From contig NZ_OZ024668.1 of NCBI RefSeq assembly GCF_902497775.2, positions 5,750,326 to 5,814,325 on the forward strand: a DNA stretch of 64,000 bases, read 5' to 3'. Made by a program: the position numbers and the translations under genes. Source of the stretch: Pseudomonas fluorescens. GTDB taxonomy: Bacteria > Pseudomonadota > Gammaproteobacteria > Pseudomonadales > Pseudomonadaceae. The notes beneath the pieces were generated by a model. It was not told where the DNA came from, did no database searches, and worked only from the letters and a program-made list of their open reading frames with translations. Below, in pieces: positions 15,620-23,627 of the stretch (positions are counted from its first letter, which is position 1; every line of letters starts with the position of its first letter).

Positions 15620-15892
15620 TTACCAGCCGCGGTGCATTGTGGTGGCGCTGGGTTCGGCTTTGGTGGGGTCGAATATCAGCGGTTTGTAGCGGCAATCGTG
15701 CTTTTTACAGTGCTCTCGGCAGCCGTGCTTTTTCTTGCAGGTGTAGGCCGGGCCCGAGTAACCCTTGTCGCCATAGATCTGCATCTGCGGGATTTCCCAG
15801 CCAGACATCGGGGTGTAGTCGCCGGTCGTGCAGCCGCTCAAGTAAAACGCGCACGCCAGCAGGAGGAAGGATCTGATAATAGCCACAGGCAA
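15620..15892 (-). CDS. Small cysteine-rich lipoprotein
   Basis: The 90-residue protein has a signal peptide with a lipobox (YLSGC, Cys about residue 21) and would be an anchored envelope lipoprotein. The mature part is basic and cysteine/histidine-rich (YTCKKKHGCREHCKKHDC), which could bind metal or form disulphides. Its signal region (AIIRSFLLLACAFYLSGC) closely resembles that of the next gene upstream (DIIRSIALLASAFYLSGC), and both contain an I/V-P-x-MQ-x-YG motif, so the two probably arose by duplication. No family is recognised and function is unknown. Confidence 0.6.
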   Translation of the reverse strand: MPVAIIRSFLLLACAFYLSGCTTGDYTPMSGWEIPQMQIYGDKGYSGPAYTCKKKHGCREHCKKHDCRYKPLIFDPTKAEPSATTMHRGW

Positions 15893-15910
15893 TTCCGTTT
15901 GGTCGAAGTG

Positions 15911-16123
15911 TCAGTGTTTGTGTGTGTCGAGGTAGTGCTGGATGGCGCGGTGGTCGCGGCTGAAGTCCGGCCCTGGGAAGCTCTGGTTGCCGTACCTCTG
16001 CATGGGCGGCACTTGCCAGTTGGACTCAGGTGGCGGGACTTGCCAGTCGGACATGAAAGCGCAGCCGCTCAGGTAAAACGCGGACGCAAGCAGGGCGATG
16101 GATCTGATGATATCCACAGTCAA
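15911..16123 (-). CDS. Very small lipoprotein paralogous to its neighbour
   Basis: This 70-residue product has a lipoprotein signal peptide ending in YLSGC and a mature part with two DWQVPP/NWQVPP repeats, then MQRYGNQSFPGPDF and a histidine-ended tail. The signal peptide and the MQ-x-YG motif are shared with the gene at 15620-15892. The spacing of 18 bp suggests one transcript. It lacks the cysteine-rich part of its sister. Function is unknown; it may be a shortened duplicate. Confidence 0.55.
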   Translation of the reverse strand: MTVDIIRSIALLASAFYLSGCAFMSDWQVPPPESNWQVPPMQRYGNQSFPGPDFSRDHRAIQHYLDTHKH

Positions 16124-16141
16124 TTCCGTTTATTCGAGGCG

Positions 16142-16522
16142 TCAGTCTTTGTTGAGGATGCGCTGGATGGTGCCGCCGCAGGCCTGGTAGCAGCTGTCGT
16201 AGTCGCTGCCGCACGAGTAGCTAGAGCCGCTGTTGAACGGGTAGCTGGGGTAGTAGCAGCTTTTGCGCGCTTCCTTTTTGCTCTTGCCGGCCTGGCAAAG
16301 CTGGTAGCTTCTGTAGTTGGCCTGGTACAGGGCCTGGTCGCTGTTTTCCTGCAGGCGCGCCATCTGTTTGCAGTGGTTGCGCTCCATCGAGCAGGAGTTG
16401 ATGCAGTTCATGCCCGCCATGCTTGGCGGTGGGGAGTATCTATAGGTGTAGCTGGGGCCGCAGCCGCCGAGCAGGCCGACGGCCAGCACTAGCGCAGCGC
16501 GCCATTTGAGTGAATTGCTCAC
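16142..16522 (-). CDS. Cysteine-rich lipoprotein
   Basis: The 126-residue protein has a signal peptide with lipobox LGGC (Cys21). The mature part contains at least eight cysteines (NCINSCSMERNHC, QLCQAGKSKKEARKSC, YSCGSDYDSCYQACGG), suggesting several disulphide bonds in the periplasm or outer membrane. The paired C-x3-C and C-x6-C patterns look like helical hairpins held by disulphides. It lies first in a row of three small lipoprotein genes on the minus strand. I do not recognise the family. Confidence 0.6.
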   Translation of the reverse strand: MSNSLKWRAALVLAVGLLGGCGPSYTYRYSPPPSMAGMNCINSCSMERNHCKQMARLQENSDQALYQANYRSYQLCQAGKSKKEARKSCYYPSYPFNSGSSYSCGSDYDSCYQACGGTIQRILNKD

Positions 16523-16540
16523 GAGTTGCCAGTTCCTTGT

Positions 16541-16747
16541 TCATTCCTCGCTGAACTCCAGCAGGTCACCTGGCTGGCAGTTCAACGCGCGACAGAGCTT
16601 CTCGAGGGTTTCCATCTTGAAACCCTTGATCTTGCCGTTTTTCAGCAACGACAGGTTCGCCTCCGTAATACCGATAATCTCGGCCAGATCCTTGGAGCGG
16701 ATCTTGTTCTTGGCCATGACTACATCGAGTCGAATAATTATCGGCAT
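16541..16747 (-). CDS. Small XRE/Cro-like transcriptional regulator
   Basis: The 68-residue protein is a single helix-turn-helix domain of the YozG type: KIRSKDLAEIIGITEANLSLLKNGKIKGFKMETLEKLCRAL covers the HTH and is followed by NCQPGDLLEF. Such regulators almost always accompany a DUF2975 membrane protein, as here, 9 bp downstream of it on the same strand. I keep the first ATG because the segment PIIIRLDVVMAKNK is conserved in the family, although the ribosome binding site is weak. It probably regulates the pair. Confidence 0.8.
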   Translation of the reverse strand: MPIIIRLDVVMAKNKIRSKDLAEIIGITEANLSLLKNGKIKGFKMETLEKLCRALNCQPGDLLEFSEE

Positions 16748-16756
16748 AGGGGCAAG

Positions 16757-17335
16757 CTAGACATAACAGTTGTGTTCATCGCTGATGGTTTTGGCGTCAC
16801 GCATGAGGAGTGAGAAGGCGCACAGGAAGATGCCTTTCATGATCTCGTAAACCGCCTGGGATGATACACCGATCGATACGCTGAAGCTTCTCTCGCCTTT
16901 GGGCAGGTCGATGGAGAACGCCAGGCCCTGCAAGGTGCCGATCATCGGCCAGACCATCGGCAAGCCGATGCACAGCAAGCCCACCCACCAGAGCATCTTG
17001 ATGTTTTGCGTCGTCCAGGTTTCGCCCCGCGACAGGCGCAGGAAGAACAAGCCGGTCAGGTACAAGGCAAAAGCCGAGAGGCTGGCGGGGATCAGTTCCA
17101 GGCCGATCACCAGGCCCAGGGCCAGGTGCGAAGGCTGGTAGTCCGGGGCCAGCAGCAGCGGCATGTTTTCACCAAAGCTTTGCAGGTAGGCGCCTTGCAC
17201 CTGGGCTTTTTCGAACACCCACAATAGTACGTTGCCGCCGAACTCGACGATCCCTGTACCCCAGGCGAGTACCGCGGCGAATGCACCGATCACTCGCAGA
17301 CGCGATCTCGCGTAAGCCACTGTCTTACTGTTCAT
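16757..17335 (-). CDS. DUF2975 family membrane protein
   Basis: The 192-residue protein has four hydrophobic segments and the usual pattern of DUF2975 proteins, including the FFLRLSRGETWTTQNIKML loop after the second or third helix. The start at 17335 follows GGAGGG at ideal distance. The gene pairs with the XRE regulator at 16541-16747. The function of the family is not known; the pairing suggests that the membrane protein modulates the regulator or that the regulator controls its expression. Confidence 0.75.
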   Translation of the reverse strand: MNSKTVAYARSRLRVIGAFAAVLAWGTGIVEFGGNVLLWVFEKAQVQGAYLQSFGENMPLLLAPDYQPSHLALGLVIGLELIPASLSAFALYLTGLFFLRLSRGETWTTQNIKMLWWVGLLCIGLPMVWPMIGTLQGLAFSIDLPKGERSFSVSIGVSSQAVYEIMKGIFLCAFSLLMRDAKTISDEHNCYV

Positions 17336-17851
17336 GGTTTCCCTCCGTGCTAGTTGAGCGGGGTGCATTATTTGTGAAAAATTATCGTATTACAATAATT
17401 AATTGTGATTTTGGTAGGGGTGCGGCGTTTTGACACGAGGGCAGGAGAGGGGTGTCAGAGGCTGCGCGGTGGCTGAATCGCTGGCAAGCCAGCTCCCACA
17501 GAGCCGGCCTTGCCGGCGATGGGGTGCGCAGCAGCCCCAAAATGGCCGGGTAATATAATTTACGAACCTTTCTGTAACCTTTAAGGGCTTTCACCTAAAT
17601 ACGGACTGAAAGACGCGAAAATTAATTAGTCATTTTCTATCGATTTGACTTTAACGATGCCTTGAGCTAATTTGTTGTTCATTATGTTGAACACTAAAGC
17701 GTTTCCGCTCCTCACCTCCCGCCTGGTTTCCCGTGAACGTCACTGGACCGGCGACCTCTAGCGCCTCCCCCGACAAACAGCCTCGTTTCTCTTTTTGTCT
17801 GCAGCCGTCAGCGCGATTTCGCTCGGCTTGTGTCGCCCGTGGGAGGGCATC
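17336..17851. other. Intergenic region with a REP pair and the mdtJI leader
   Basis: No gene is supported. It holds a second type of REP pair at 17478-17538 (TCGCTGGCAAGCCAGCTCCC and CCGGCCTTGCCGGCGATGGG) and then the untranslated leader of mdtJI. The leader could be up to about 200 bases if transcription starts in the AT-rich stretch near 17550-17690. I looked for a guanidine riboswitch because SMR genes are frequent targets, but saw no pair of ACGR-loop hairpins. Confidence 0.5.
17803..17828 (+). promoter_or_regulatory. Stem-loop just upstream of the mdtJ ribosome binding site
   Basis: AGCCG-TC-AGCG (17803-17813) pairs with CGCT-CGGCT (17820-17828) around a six-base loop, with a two-base bulge. 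It ends 14 bases before the GGGAGGG ribosome binding site of mdtJ and could influence its translation. Confidence 0.35.
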
Positions 17852-18211
17852 ATGCGTTCCTGGATCTATCTGTTTATCGCCATCACCGCTGAGGTGATCG
17901 GTACCGCGTCGATGAAATTCGCCGCCAGTCATTTCCCGATTCTTGGTCACGGGTTGATGTACCTGATGATCGGCCTGTCGTACTTCTTCCTGGCACTGGC
18001 GGTAAAACGCGTGCCGGTGGGCGTGGCCTACGCCCTGTGGGAAGGCATCGGTATCGTGCTGATTACCCTGATCAGCGTCACCTGGCTGGGCGAGAGCCTG
18101 GGCCTGCTCAAGGCCGCCGGCCTGGGTGTGATGATCGCCGGTATCCTGCTGATCAAGTCGGGTACCCGCGCCGCACCTGCCCCGCGCAACATGGAGGCCC
18201 TGCCATGCTGA
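17852..18211 (+). CDS. mdtJ: SMR-family transporter subunit, MdtJ-like
   Basis: The 119-residue protein has four membrane helices and the small multidrug resistance signature: Glu in the first helix ([18 protein letters not shown]), the GxGxx-W segment ([15 protein letters not shown]) and a fourth helix [13 protein letters not shown]. With the overlapping second gene it forms a heterodimeric SMR pair, most like the spermidine exporter MdtJI or EbrAB. GGGAGGG lies six bases before the ATG. The last codons overlap the next gene. The substrate is uncertain; polyamines or quaternary cations are likely from family knowledge. Confidence 0.8.
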   Translation: MRSWIYLFIAITAEVIGTASMKFAASHFPILGHGLMYLMIGLSYFFLALAVKRVPVGVAYALWEGIGIVLITLISVTWLGESLGLLKAAGLGVMIAGILLIKSGTRAAPAPRNMEALPC

Positions 18212-18534
18212 GCATGAACTGGATTCCCTTCGCCTGGCTGGGCCTGGCGATCGTGCTGGAAGTGATCGCCAACCTGCTGCTCAAGTATTCCGACGGTTTC
18301 AAAAAGCGCGGCCTGGGCATTGCCTCGATTCTCTGTGTGCTGGCCGCCTTTACCGCACTGGCTCAGGCTGTGCGAGATATCGAACTGTCGCTGGCTTATG
18401 CCATCTGGGGTGGCTTCGGCATCCTCGCCACCGTGGCCATGGGCTGGGCGTTGTTTGGTCAACGCCTGGTGGGCCGTGGCTGGTTGGGGCTGGCGCTGTT
18501 GCTGGTGGGCATGAGCCTGTTGAAACTGGCCTGA
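18205..18534 (+). CDS. mdtI: SMR-family transporter subunit, MdtI-like
   Basis: The 109-residue protein has four membrane helices with the conserved glutamate in [19 protein letters not shown] and the [17 protein letters not shown] segment of SMR proteins. It overlaps the mdtJ end by 7 bp (ATGCTGA), so translation is coupled and a 1:1 complex is expected. An internal ATG at 18214 is an alternative start. Two different subunits mean opposite membrane topologies, as in EbrAB and MdtJI. It probably exports spermidine or a small cation; the sequence alone does not decide. Confidence 0.8.
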   Translation: MLSMNWIPFAWLGLAIVLEVIANLLLKYSDGFKKRGLGIASILCVLAAFTALAQAVRDIELSLAYAIWGGFGILATVAMGWALFGQRLVGRGWLGLALLLVGMSLLKLA

Positions 18535-18764
18535 TTTAGCCTGCTTAGCGCTATTCGCGCGAAGGCTTATGCACAAGCCGCATGCCAAGCAGGTGCGCAT
18601 TGCATCGGACCAACGCCCGCCGTTGGTCTTTGCGCAAATGGCTGTTTTTGCTGGCGATTAATCGGTGAACAAAAAATGACCAGCCTGTGAAAGCGCTTGG
18701 ATCCACGAATTTGCAGGGGTTCGACGCAAGGTTGCGCACAGACTTATCCACAGGCTGAGCACCT

Positions 18765-19985
18765 TTACTGACGTTCGGCCAACAGCATCAGGTTGCGTGG
18801 CGTGAGAGGCTGTTCACAAAACACCCCGAGCTGTACCTGATAGGACTGTTCCTGCAGGAACAGTGCGCGATCCAGCACCAGCCACAATTCCAGCGGGCGG
18901 CGGAACAGATTGCGCAGCAATTCCAGGTTGCGCACCTGGGCCAGGCGCTGCCAGCCGGCGGCTTCCAGCGCGGGCCAATCGGGCTCGGCACCTGCCTGCA
19001 ACTCTTTGAGTTCAGCAAGGCCCCGGCAGTAGTCGGCGAACGGCTTGTGCAGCCAACTGACCGGTAGCGAAGGCGTTGGCAGGTACTCATCCACCCCACG
19101 CACCTGACGTTGCCACAGATCGAAACCCAGGCGCCTGGCCATGGATTGGTCACGCTGGCGGCGCACGCGCGCACCAGCGGTAACCGTTTCGCTCAGCGGC
19201 AAGCCAAGATCTTCGATCGACAACTGCAAGCCAGAAGCCTTGGCGGCTGTGGATAACGGCTGGTACTGCGGCGCCTGGATGCGGTTGTAGCAGCACGGTG
19301 CGATGGCCAGTTGGCGGCAGCCCTGCTGGCTGGCCAGTTGCATCAGGCGTACATGCAGGTCGCCACAGGCGTGCAGGGCGACTGCCGTGTGCTCGGCATT
19401 CAGTTGCAAGGCGGCGTCATTGGCCAGTACATCCTGCAGGCGGTGTTCGGCGGGCAGCTGATGATGCTGGCTGAGGGCGATTCCGGCTTCGACCAGCGCC
19501 GGGTCGTATTCCAGGCAGGTCAGTTGCTGGCTGTGCGGCTGCAACAAGCGCCGGCCCAGATGGCCCTTGCCTGCACACCAGTCCAGCCAGTGTCGCGGGT
19601 TGTGGATAAAGCCCAGATGGCTGGCGAAGGCTTCGATCTGCTGCCATTTGCGCCCCGGCACATCGACATTCAGGCGAGGGCCTGCCGCGGGCAGAGCAAC
19701 GCTGGATAACTCACCGATGGCAGACAGCTCTGCCGCCCGGCGCGCCAGTTGTGGAAAAGGTGCGGGGGCGTCTAGCTGCTCGGGGTGATTGTGCGCCGCC
19801 TCAGCCTCGCTCAACGAACGCTCGCGCAACCAGTGGGCAAGGGCCGGGTGCTCGGCTTCCCACGGCAGTTCCAGCTGGGTGAAAGGCCGTGGCCGCCAGA
19901 GTGCCTGGTGCTCGCGTAGAAAACCATCCAGCGCCTGGAAGCGGCTGAGCAGTTGGTCACCGGAAAGAGGAAAGGCAGTGGTCAT
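18765..19985 (-). CDS. SAM-dependent methyltransferase (Methyltransf_32-like)
   Basis: The 406-residue protein has a class I methyltransferase core in its middle: WLDWCAGKGHLGRRL (about residues 138-152) as SAM-binding motif, LTCLEYD as the acidic end of strand 2, HTAVALHACGDLHV, and the signature AIAPCCYNRI in place of NPPY. This APCCYN form is seen in a group of proteins annotated as methyltransferases of unknown substrate. The N-terminal 100 residues are helical. I use the ATG at 19985; an in-frame TTG five codons upstream is weaker. It lies downstream of the amino acid ABC transporter genes, 45 bp away, and may share their transcript. Two DnaA-box words fall inside it. Confidence 0.75.
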   Translation of the reverse strand: MTTAFPLSGDQLLSRFQALDGFLREHQALWRPRPFTQLELPWEAEHPALAHWLRERSLSEAEAAHNHPEQLDAPAPFPQLARRAAELSAIGELSSVALPAAGPRLNVDVPGRKWQQIEAFASHLGFIHNPRHWLDWCAGKGHLGRRLLQPHSQQLTCLEYDPALVEAGIALSQHHQLPAEHRLQDVLANDAALQLNAEHTAVALHACGDLHVRLMQLASQQGCRQLAIAPCCYNRIQAPQYQPLSTAAKASGLQLSIEDLGLPLSETVTAGARVRRQRDQSMARRLGFDLWQRQVRGVDEYLPTPSLPVSWLHKPFADYCRGLAELKELQAGAEPDWPALEAAGWQRLAQVRNLELLRNLFRRPLELWLVLDRALFLQEQSYQVQLGVFCEQPLTPRNLMLLAERQ

Positions 19986-20030
19986 GAGCGGATACGACAA
20001 CGGGGCTGAGATCAGCCCCGTTATACAGGT

Positions 20031-20720
20031 TTATCGACCCTGGCAGGCGTCGACGCGCAGCCAGCGTTCCAGCTGCTTGAAGGCTTGCACCAGCAGGAAG
20101 GAAATCAGCAGGTAGAACAGGCCCGCAGCGAAGAAGATCTCTACCGGCAGGTAGGTGCGGGCGATGATGGTCCGCGCCATGCCGGTCAGCTCCAGCAGGG
20201 TGACGGTACTGGCCAGGGCGCTGGCCTTGAGCATCAGGATCACTTCGTTGCTGTAGGCCGGCAGGCCGATGCGCGCTGCGCGTGGCAGCATGATGTAGAT
20301 CATAGCCTTGGCCCGGGACATGCCCAGGGCCCGCGCCGCTTCAATTTCGCCACGGGGGATGGCCTGCAGCGCGCCACGCAGGATTTCTGCGATGTAGGCG
20401 GCAGTGTGCAAGGTCATAGTCAGCACCGTGCACCAGAACGGATCGCGCAGATACGGCCACAAGGCGCTGTTACGCACGGCATCGAACTGGGCCAGCCCGT
20501 AGTACACCAGGAACAGCTGAACTAGCAGCGGTGTGCCACGGAAGAAGAAAATGTAACCGTACGGCATGGCGCGCACGTACCAGTGCCGCGAGGAGCGGGC
20601 GATGCCCAGTGGAATGGCGAGGATCAGGCCGGCAATGACCGCGATGGCTACCAGCTCCAGCGTCAGCGTGGCACCTTGGGCCAAGCGTGGCAGCCACTTG
20701 ATGATGACTTCCCAGTTCAT
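20031..20720 (-). CDS. Polar amino acid ABC transporter permease (HisM-like)
   Basis: The 229-residue inner-membrane protein has about five helices and the permease EAA loop (EIEAARALGMSRAKAMIYIMLPRAARIGLPAYSN) that docks on the ATPase. It is of the HisM/ArtM/OccM type. Its ATG overlaps the stop of the HisQ-like gene by 4 bp (ATGA). Together with genes up to 23018 it forms a full importer for basic or polar amino acids of the lysine/arginine/ornithine/histidine group. The exact substrate cannot be read from sequence. Confidence 0.9.
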   Translation of the reverse strand: MNWEVIIKWLPRLAQGATLTLELVAIAVIAGLILAIPLGIARSSRHWYVRAMPYGYIFFFRGTPLLVQLFLVYYGLAQFDAVRNSALWPYLRDPFWCTVLTMTLHTAAYIAEILRGALQAIPRGEIEAARALGMSRAKAMIYIMLPRAARIGLPAYSNEVILMLKASALASTVTLLELTGMARTIIARTYLPVEIFFAAGLFYLLISFLLVQAFKQLERWLRVDACQGR

Positions 20721-21412
20721 TGATTGGCCCTCACGAAGCCGCGAGCGGCGCGTTTTTCCATGAAGTGCATGCCGGTCATGGCAAGGACGGTCAGGCCCAG
20801 GTAGATGATGGCGGCGACCATGTAGAAGGTGAAGGGCTGCTTGCTCACGGTCACGGCGATTTGCGAGTGACGCATGATTTCTTCCAGGCCGATCACCGAG
20901 ACCAGCGCGGTATCTTTCATCAGGATCATGAACAGGTTGCCCAGCCCCGGCAGCGCGATCCGCCACATTTGCGGCAGGATCAGCTTGGAGAAGATCCGCC
21001 CTTTGGACAGGCCGAGGGCCAGGCCGGCTTCACGGTGACCCTTGGGAATGGCCAGGATCGCACCACGGAACACTTCCGTGGCATAGGCGCCGAAGCACAG
21101 GCCCAGGGCAATGACACCTGCGGCGAAGGCATTGAGCTCCAGGCCAGGAATATTCAGAAGTTCGCCAAGCCGGTTCATCAGGCTGACGGTGCCGAAGTAA
21201 ATCAACAACACCCAGAGCAGTTCGGGCACGCCGCGAACCAGCGTGGAGTAGAAGCCACCCAGCCATTGCAGGGGTTTGTACGGCGAGGTCTTGGCCAGGG
21301 CACCAAGCAGTCCCAGTACCAGCCCCAGAAACAGGGCCGACAACGCGAGTTTGACGGTCATCAGCGTCCCGGCCAACAAGGCCGGACCGAATCCGTAGAG
21401 ATCAATATTCAT
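20717..21412 (-). CDS. Polar amino acid ABC transporter permease (HisQ-like)
   Basis: This 231-residue protein is the second integral membrane subunit of the importer, with five predicted helices and an EAA loop (GHREAGLALGLSKGRIFSKLILPQMWRIALPG). It resembles HisQ/ArtQ/OccQ. The gene lies 57 bp after the binding protein gene and overlaps the HisM-like gene by 4 bp, so the permeases are made together as a heterodimer. All parts look intact. Confidence 0.9.
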   Translation of the reverse strand: MNIDLYGFGPALLAGTLMTVKLALSALFLGLVLGLLGALAKTSPYKPLQWLGGFYSTLVRGVPELLWVLLIYFGTVSLMNRLGELLNIPGLELNAFAAGVIALGLCFGAYATEVFRGAILAIPKGHREAGLALGLSKGRIFSKLILPQMWRIALPGLGNLFMILMKDTALVSVIGLEEIMRHSQIAVTVSKQPFTFYMVAAIIYLGLTVLAMTGMHFMEKRAARGFVRANQ

Positions 21413-21469
21413 GGGCAGGTTTGTTCAAGGGACCGGCATCGCCTCCAGGGCAATGCCGGTCGGGGCGAA

Positions 21470-22231
21470 TCAATAGATGCTGAACGGGAAGTATTTGTTG
21501 TTGATCTTCTCGTAGGTGCCGTCGGCAACAATTTCCTTCAGAGCGGCGTTCAGCTTGTTGCGCAGTTCATTGTCACCTTTGCGCACGGCGATACCGACCT
21601 TGTCGCTTTCGTTCACCGGCTCGCCTTTGAACTCGTAGTTTTTACCGGCGTCGGACTTGAGCCAGTCGTAGTTGGCGTATTTGTCAGCCAGCAGGGCATC
21701 GACGCGGCCAGAAGTCAGGTCCAGGTAGGCGTTTTCCTGGGTGTCGTACAGGCTGACTTTGAACTTGCCGTCCATACCGCCGTGATCGTCCAGCCAGATA
21801 GCGGCCTGGGTTGCGCGCTGGGTGCCCAGTGTCTTGCCTGCGAGCGAAGCATCATCGGTCTTGAAGTCGACGTTCTTCGGGGCAATGAACTGCTGCTTGT
21901 TCGAGTAGTACGGGTCGGTGAAGTCCACGGCCTGCTTGCGCTCGTCGGTAATCGACAGGGACGAGACGATGAAGTCGGACTTCTTCGCGTTCAGGGCTGG
22001 AATGATACCGTCCCAGTCGGAGACCACGACTTCACACTCGACCTTCATCTTGGCGCACAGGGCGTCGCCGATGTCTTTGTCGAAGCCGACCACCTGGCCG
22101 CTGGCATCCTTGTTGTTGAACGGCGGGTAGGCCGCCTCGATGCCCATTTTCAGTTTCTCGGCAGCCATGGCATTGGCCGAGAACACCAGCGTGGCGGCAG
22201 CGGCCAGGAGGAATTTCTTATAGGTCTGCAT
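21470..22231 (-). CDS. Periplasmic amino acid-binding protein
   Basis: The 253-residue protein starts with a cleavable signal peptide (MQTYKKFLLAAAATLVFSANAMA) and then has the SBP family 3 pattern: KLKMGIEAAYPPFNNKD, GFDKDIGDALCAKM, DWDGIIPALNAKKSD and ERKQAVDFTDPYYS. The two cysteines in ALCAKMKVEC match the disulphide of HisJ and ArgT-type proteins, which bind histidine, lysine, arginine or ornithine. GGAGCA precedes the ATG. The gene sits between the ATPase and permease genes of the same importer. Confidence 0.92.
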   Translation of the reverse strand: MQTYKKFLLAAAATLVFSANAMAAEKLKMGIEAAYPPFNNKDASGQVVGFDKDIGDALCAKMKVECEVVVSDWDGIIPALNAKKSDFIVSSLSITDERKQAVDFTDPYYSNKQQFIAPKNVDFKTDDASLAGKTLGTQRATQAAIWLDDHGGMDGKFKVSLYDTQENAYLDLTSGRVDALLADKYANYDWLKSDAGKNYEFKGEPVNESDKVGIAVRKGDNELRNKLNAALKEIVADGTYEKINNKYFPFSIY

Positions 22232-22244
22232 GCGTGTTGCTCCG

Positions 22245-23018
22245 TTAGCGGTTGCTGGACATGAATTGTTTACAACGCGCCGAGGTCGGGTTTTCGAAAA
22301 CCTGCTGCGGCGTTCCTTGCTCTTCGACCAGCCCCTGGTGCAGGAAGACGACTTCGCTGGACACCTGGCGGGCAAAGCCCATTTCGTGGGTAACCAGTAG
22401 CATGGTACGGCCTTCTTCGGCGAGGGCACGGATAACGTTGAGCACTTCCTGGACCATTTCCGGGTCCAGGGCCGAAGTCGGCTCATCGAACAGAATGACT
22501 TTGGGCTTCATTGCCAGGGTGCGGGCGATGGCCGCACGCTGTTGCTGACCACCGGACAGTTCGGCCGGGTAGCTGTGACGCTTGTTGTGGATACCGACCT
22601 TGTTCAGCAGCGCTTCGGCATGCTCGATGGCCTCGGCCTTGCTCTGGCCCAGCACCCGGCGCGGCGCCTCGATGATGTTGTCGAGGATGCTCATGTGCGG
22701 CCACAGGTTGAAATTCTGGAAGACGAAGCCGATCTCGCTGCGCAGGCGATTGATCTGCTTGTTGTCGGCGGCGACCAGTTCGCCGTTTTTTGCCGCCTTG
22801 AGCCTGAGCTCTTCGCCAGCCACCAGGATCTGGCCCTGGTGCGGGTTTTCCAGCAGGTTGATGCAGCGCAGCAGAGTGGACTTGCCGGAGCCGGAGGATC
22901 CCAGGATCGAGATCACGTCGCCATCACGCGCGGTCAGCGAAATTCCCTTGAGGATTTCCTGGTCGCCGTAGCGTTTGTGCAGGTTGCGGATTTCCAGCGC
23001 GGGCGTGGCCTCAGCCAT
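22245..23018 (-). CDS. Polar amino acid ABC transporter ATPase (HisP-like)
   Basis: The 257-residue ATPase shows Walker A GSSGSGKST, Q-loop GFVFQNFNLWPHM, signature LSGGQQQR, Walker B VILFDEPTSALDP and the switch His in LLVTHEM. It is the first gene of the four-gene transporter operon; GAGGA precedes its ATG. It energises import through the HisQ/HisM-like permeases at the inner membrane. The length is normal for HisP/AotP-type subunits. Confidence 0.93.
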   Translation of the reverse strand: MAEATPALEIRNLHKRYGDQEILKGISLTARDGDVISILGSSGSGKSTLLRCINLLENPHQGQILVAGEELRLKAAKNGELVAADNKQINRLRSEIGFVFQNFNLWPHMSILDNIIEAPRRVLGQSKAEAIEHAEALLNKVGIHNKRHSYPAELSGGQQQRAAIARTLAMKPKVILFDEPTSALDPEMVQEVLNVIRALAEEGRTMLLVTHEMGFARQVSSEVVFLHQGLVEEQGTPQQVFENPTSARCKQFMSSNR

Positions 23019-23521
23019 GTGCGGTCCTCATGTGTTCTGGTGCGCTCCTGCTGTTAGCGGCCTTCCTGGCGAGGCGCCAAGCTAGCATAGCGGTCCGAAG
23101 ACAGCCAATAACGTCGGGAGAGGCAATCGGTTGGTGGGAGGGCGGGTGTCGCATCGCTGCAGTGGACTGTCGCGCAGATGTCCGCCTACCCTCGTTTCCA
23201 GGGCCGGAGCCTTGATGAAAAAAGGCGCGATGGTGCCAGTTTTGGCCGTTTCTGGGAAGTCGTTTCTGACCTTGTGCACAGGTTCGGGCCTTTATTTACG
23301 GCTTTGGTTGTACCTCGGGGTTGTACCTTTGTGTTCGTAGGAAGTGCATGAGGTGTTACCGGTGACGGATTGTGGTGCACCTAGGGTATTTGTAAGTGGG
23401 TATTTCAGTAATTGGCCAATTCCGCCGGTTTTTCAGGGGCTTTCGGTCAAGTCTTGGCCGAAAGACCTGTAAGCCTTGTTAAACGGGGCTGTGAGAATTT
23501 TCGAACGAACGGTCATCAGCC

Positions 23522-23537
23522 TGGCGCGGTAATTGCG
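23522..23537 (+). promoter_or_regulatory. Sigma54 (RpoN) -24/-12 promoter upstream of gabP
   Basis: TGGCGCGGTAATTGCG has the obligatory GG-N10-GC spacing of RpoN promoters and differs from TGGCACGNNNNTTGCW at only two positions. It lies 90 bp before the gabP ATG. RpoN control of a GABA permease fits nitrogen regulation, which is established for many pseudomonad amino acid transporters. Confidence 0.55.
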
Positions 23538-23560
23538 TTATCGATCGGCAACAGGATGTA

Positions 23561-23580
23561 GCACTCTTTTTGAAGAGTGC
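23561..23580 (+). promoter_or_regulatory. Inverted repeat in the gabP leader
   Basis: GCACTCTT-TTTG-AAGAGTGC is a perfect 8-bp inverted repeat between the sigma54 promoter and the gabP start. It could be an operator or a leader hairpin. Confidence 0.4.
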
Positions 23581-23627
23581 GACTCGAGTAGCAGGATCAA
23601 AACGCCATTTCTCGCAAAGGTAGTTTT

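Larger units (their letters stand above)
23019..23627. other. Divergent promoter region of the ABC transporter and gabP
   Basis: No gene is supported in these 609 bases. The gabP-proximal end contains a sigma54-type promoter and a short inverted repeat. The transporter-proximal end must contain its promoter, but I see no distinctive motif. Confidence 0.5.

Noticed and set aside
17640..17851. Mini-ykkC (guanidine-II) riboswitch before mdtJI
   Set aside because: I see no pair of short hairpins with ACGR loops. Only one GTGA-ACG-TCAC stem comes near, and its loop does not fit.
20720..22264. Long plus-strand open frame antisense to the ABC transporter genes
   Set aside because: It is a composition artefact: the minus strand encodes conserved permease and binding-protein motifs throughout. 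Similar antisense frames at 30376-32241, 55545-57248 and 57693-59279 were rejected for the same reason.
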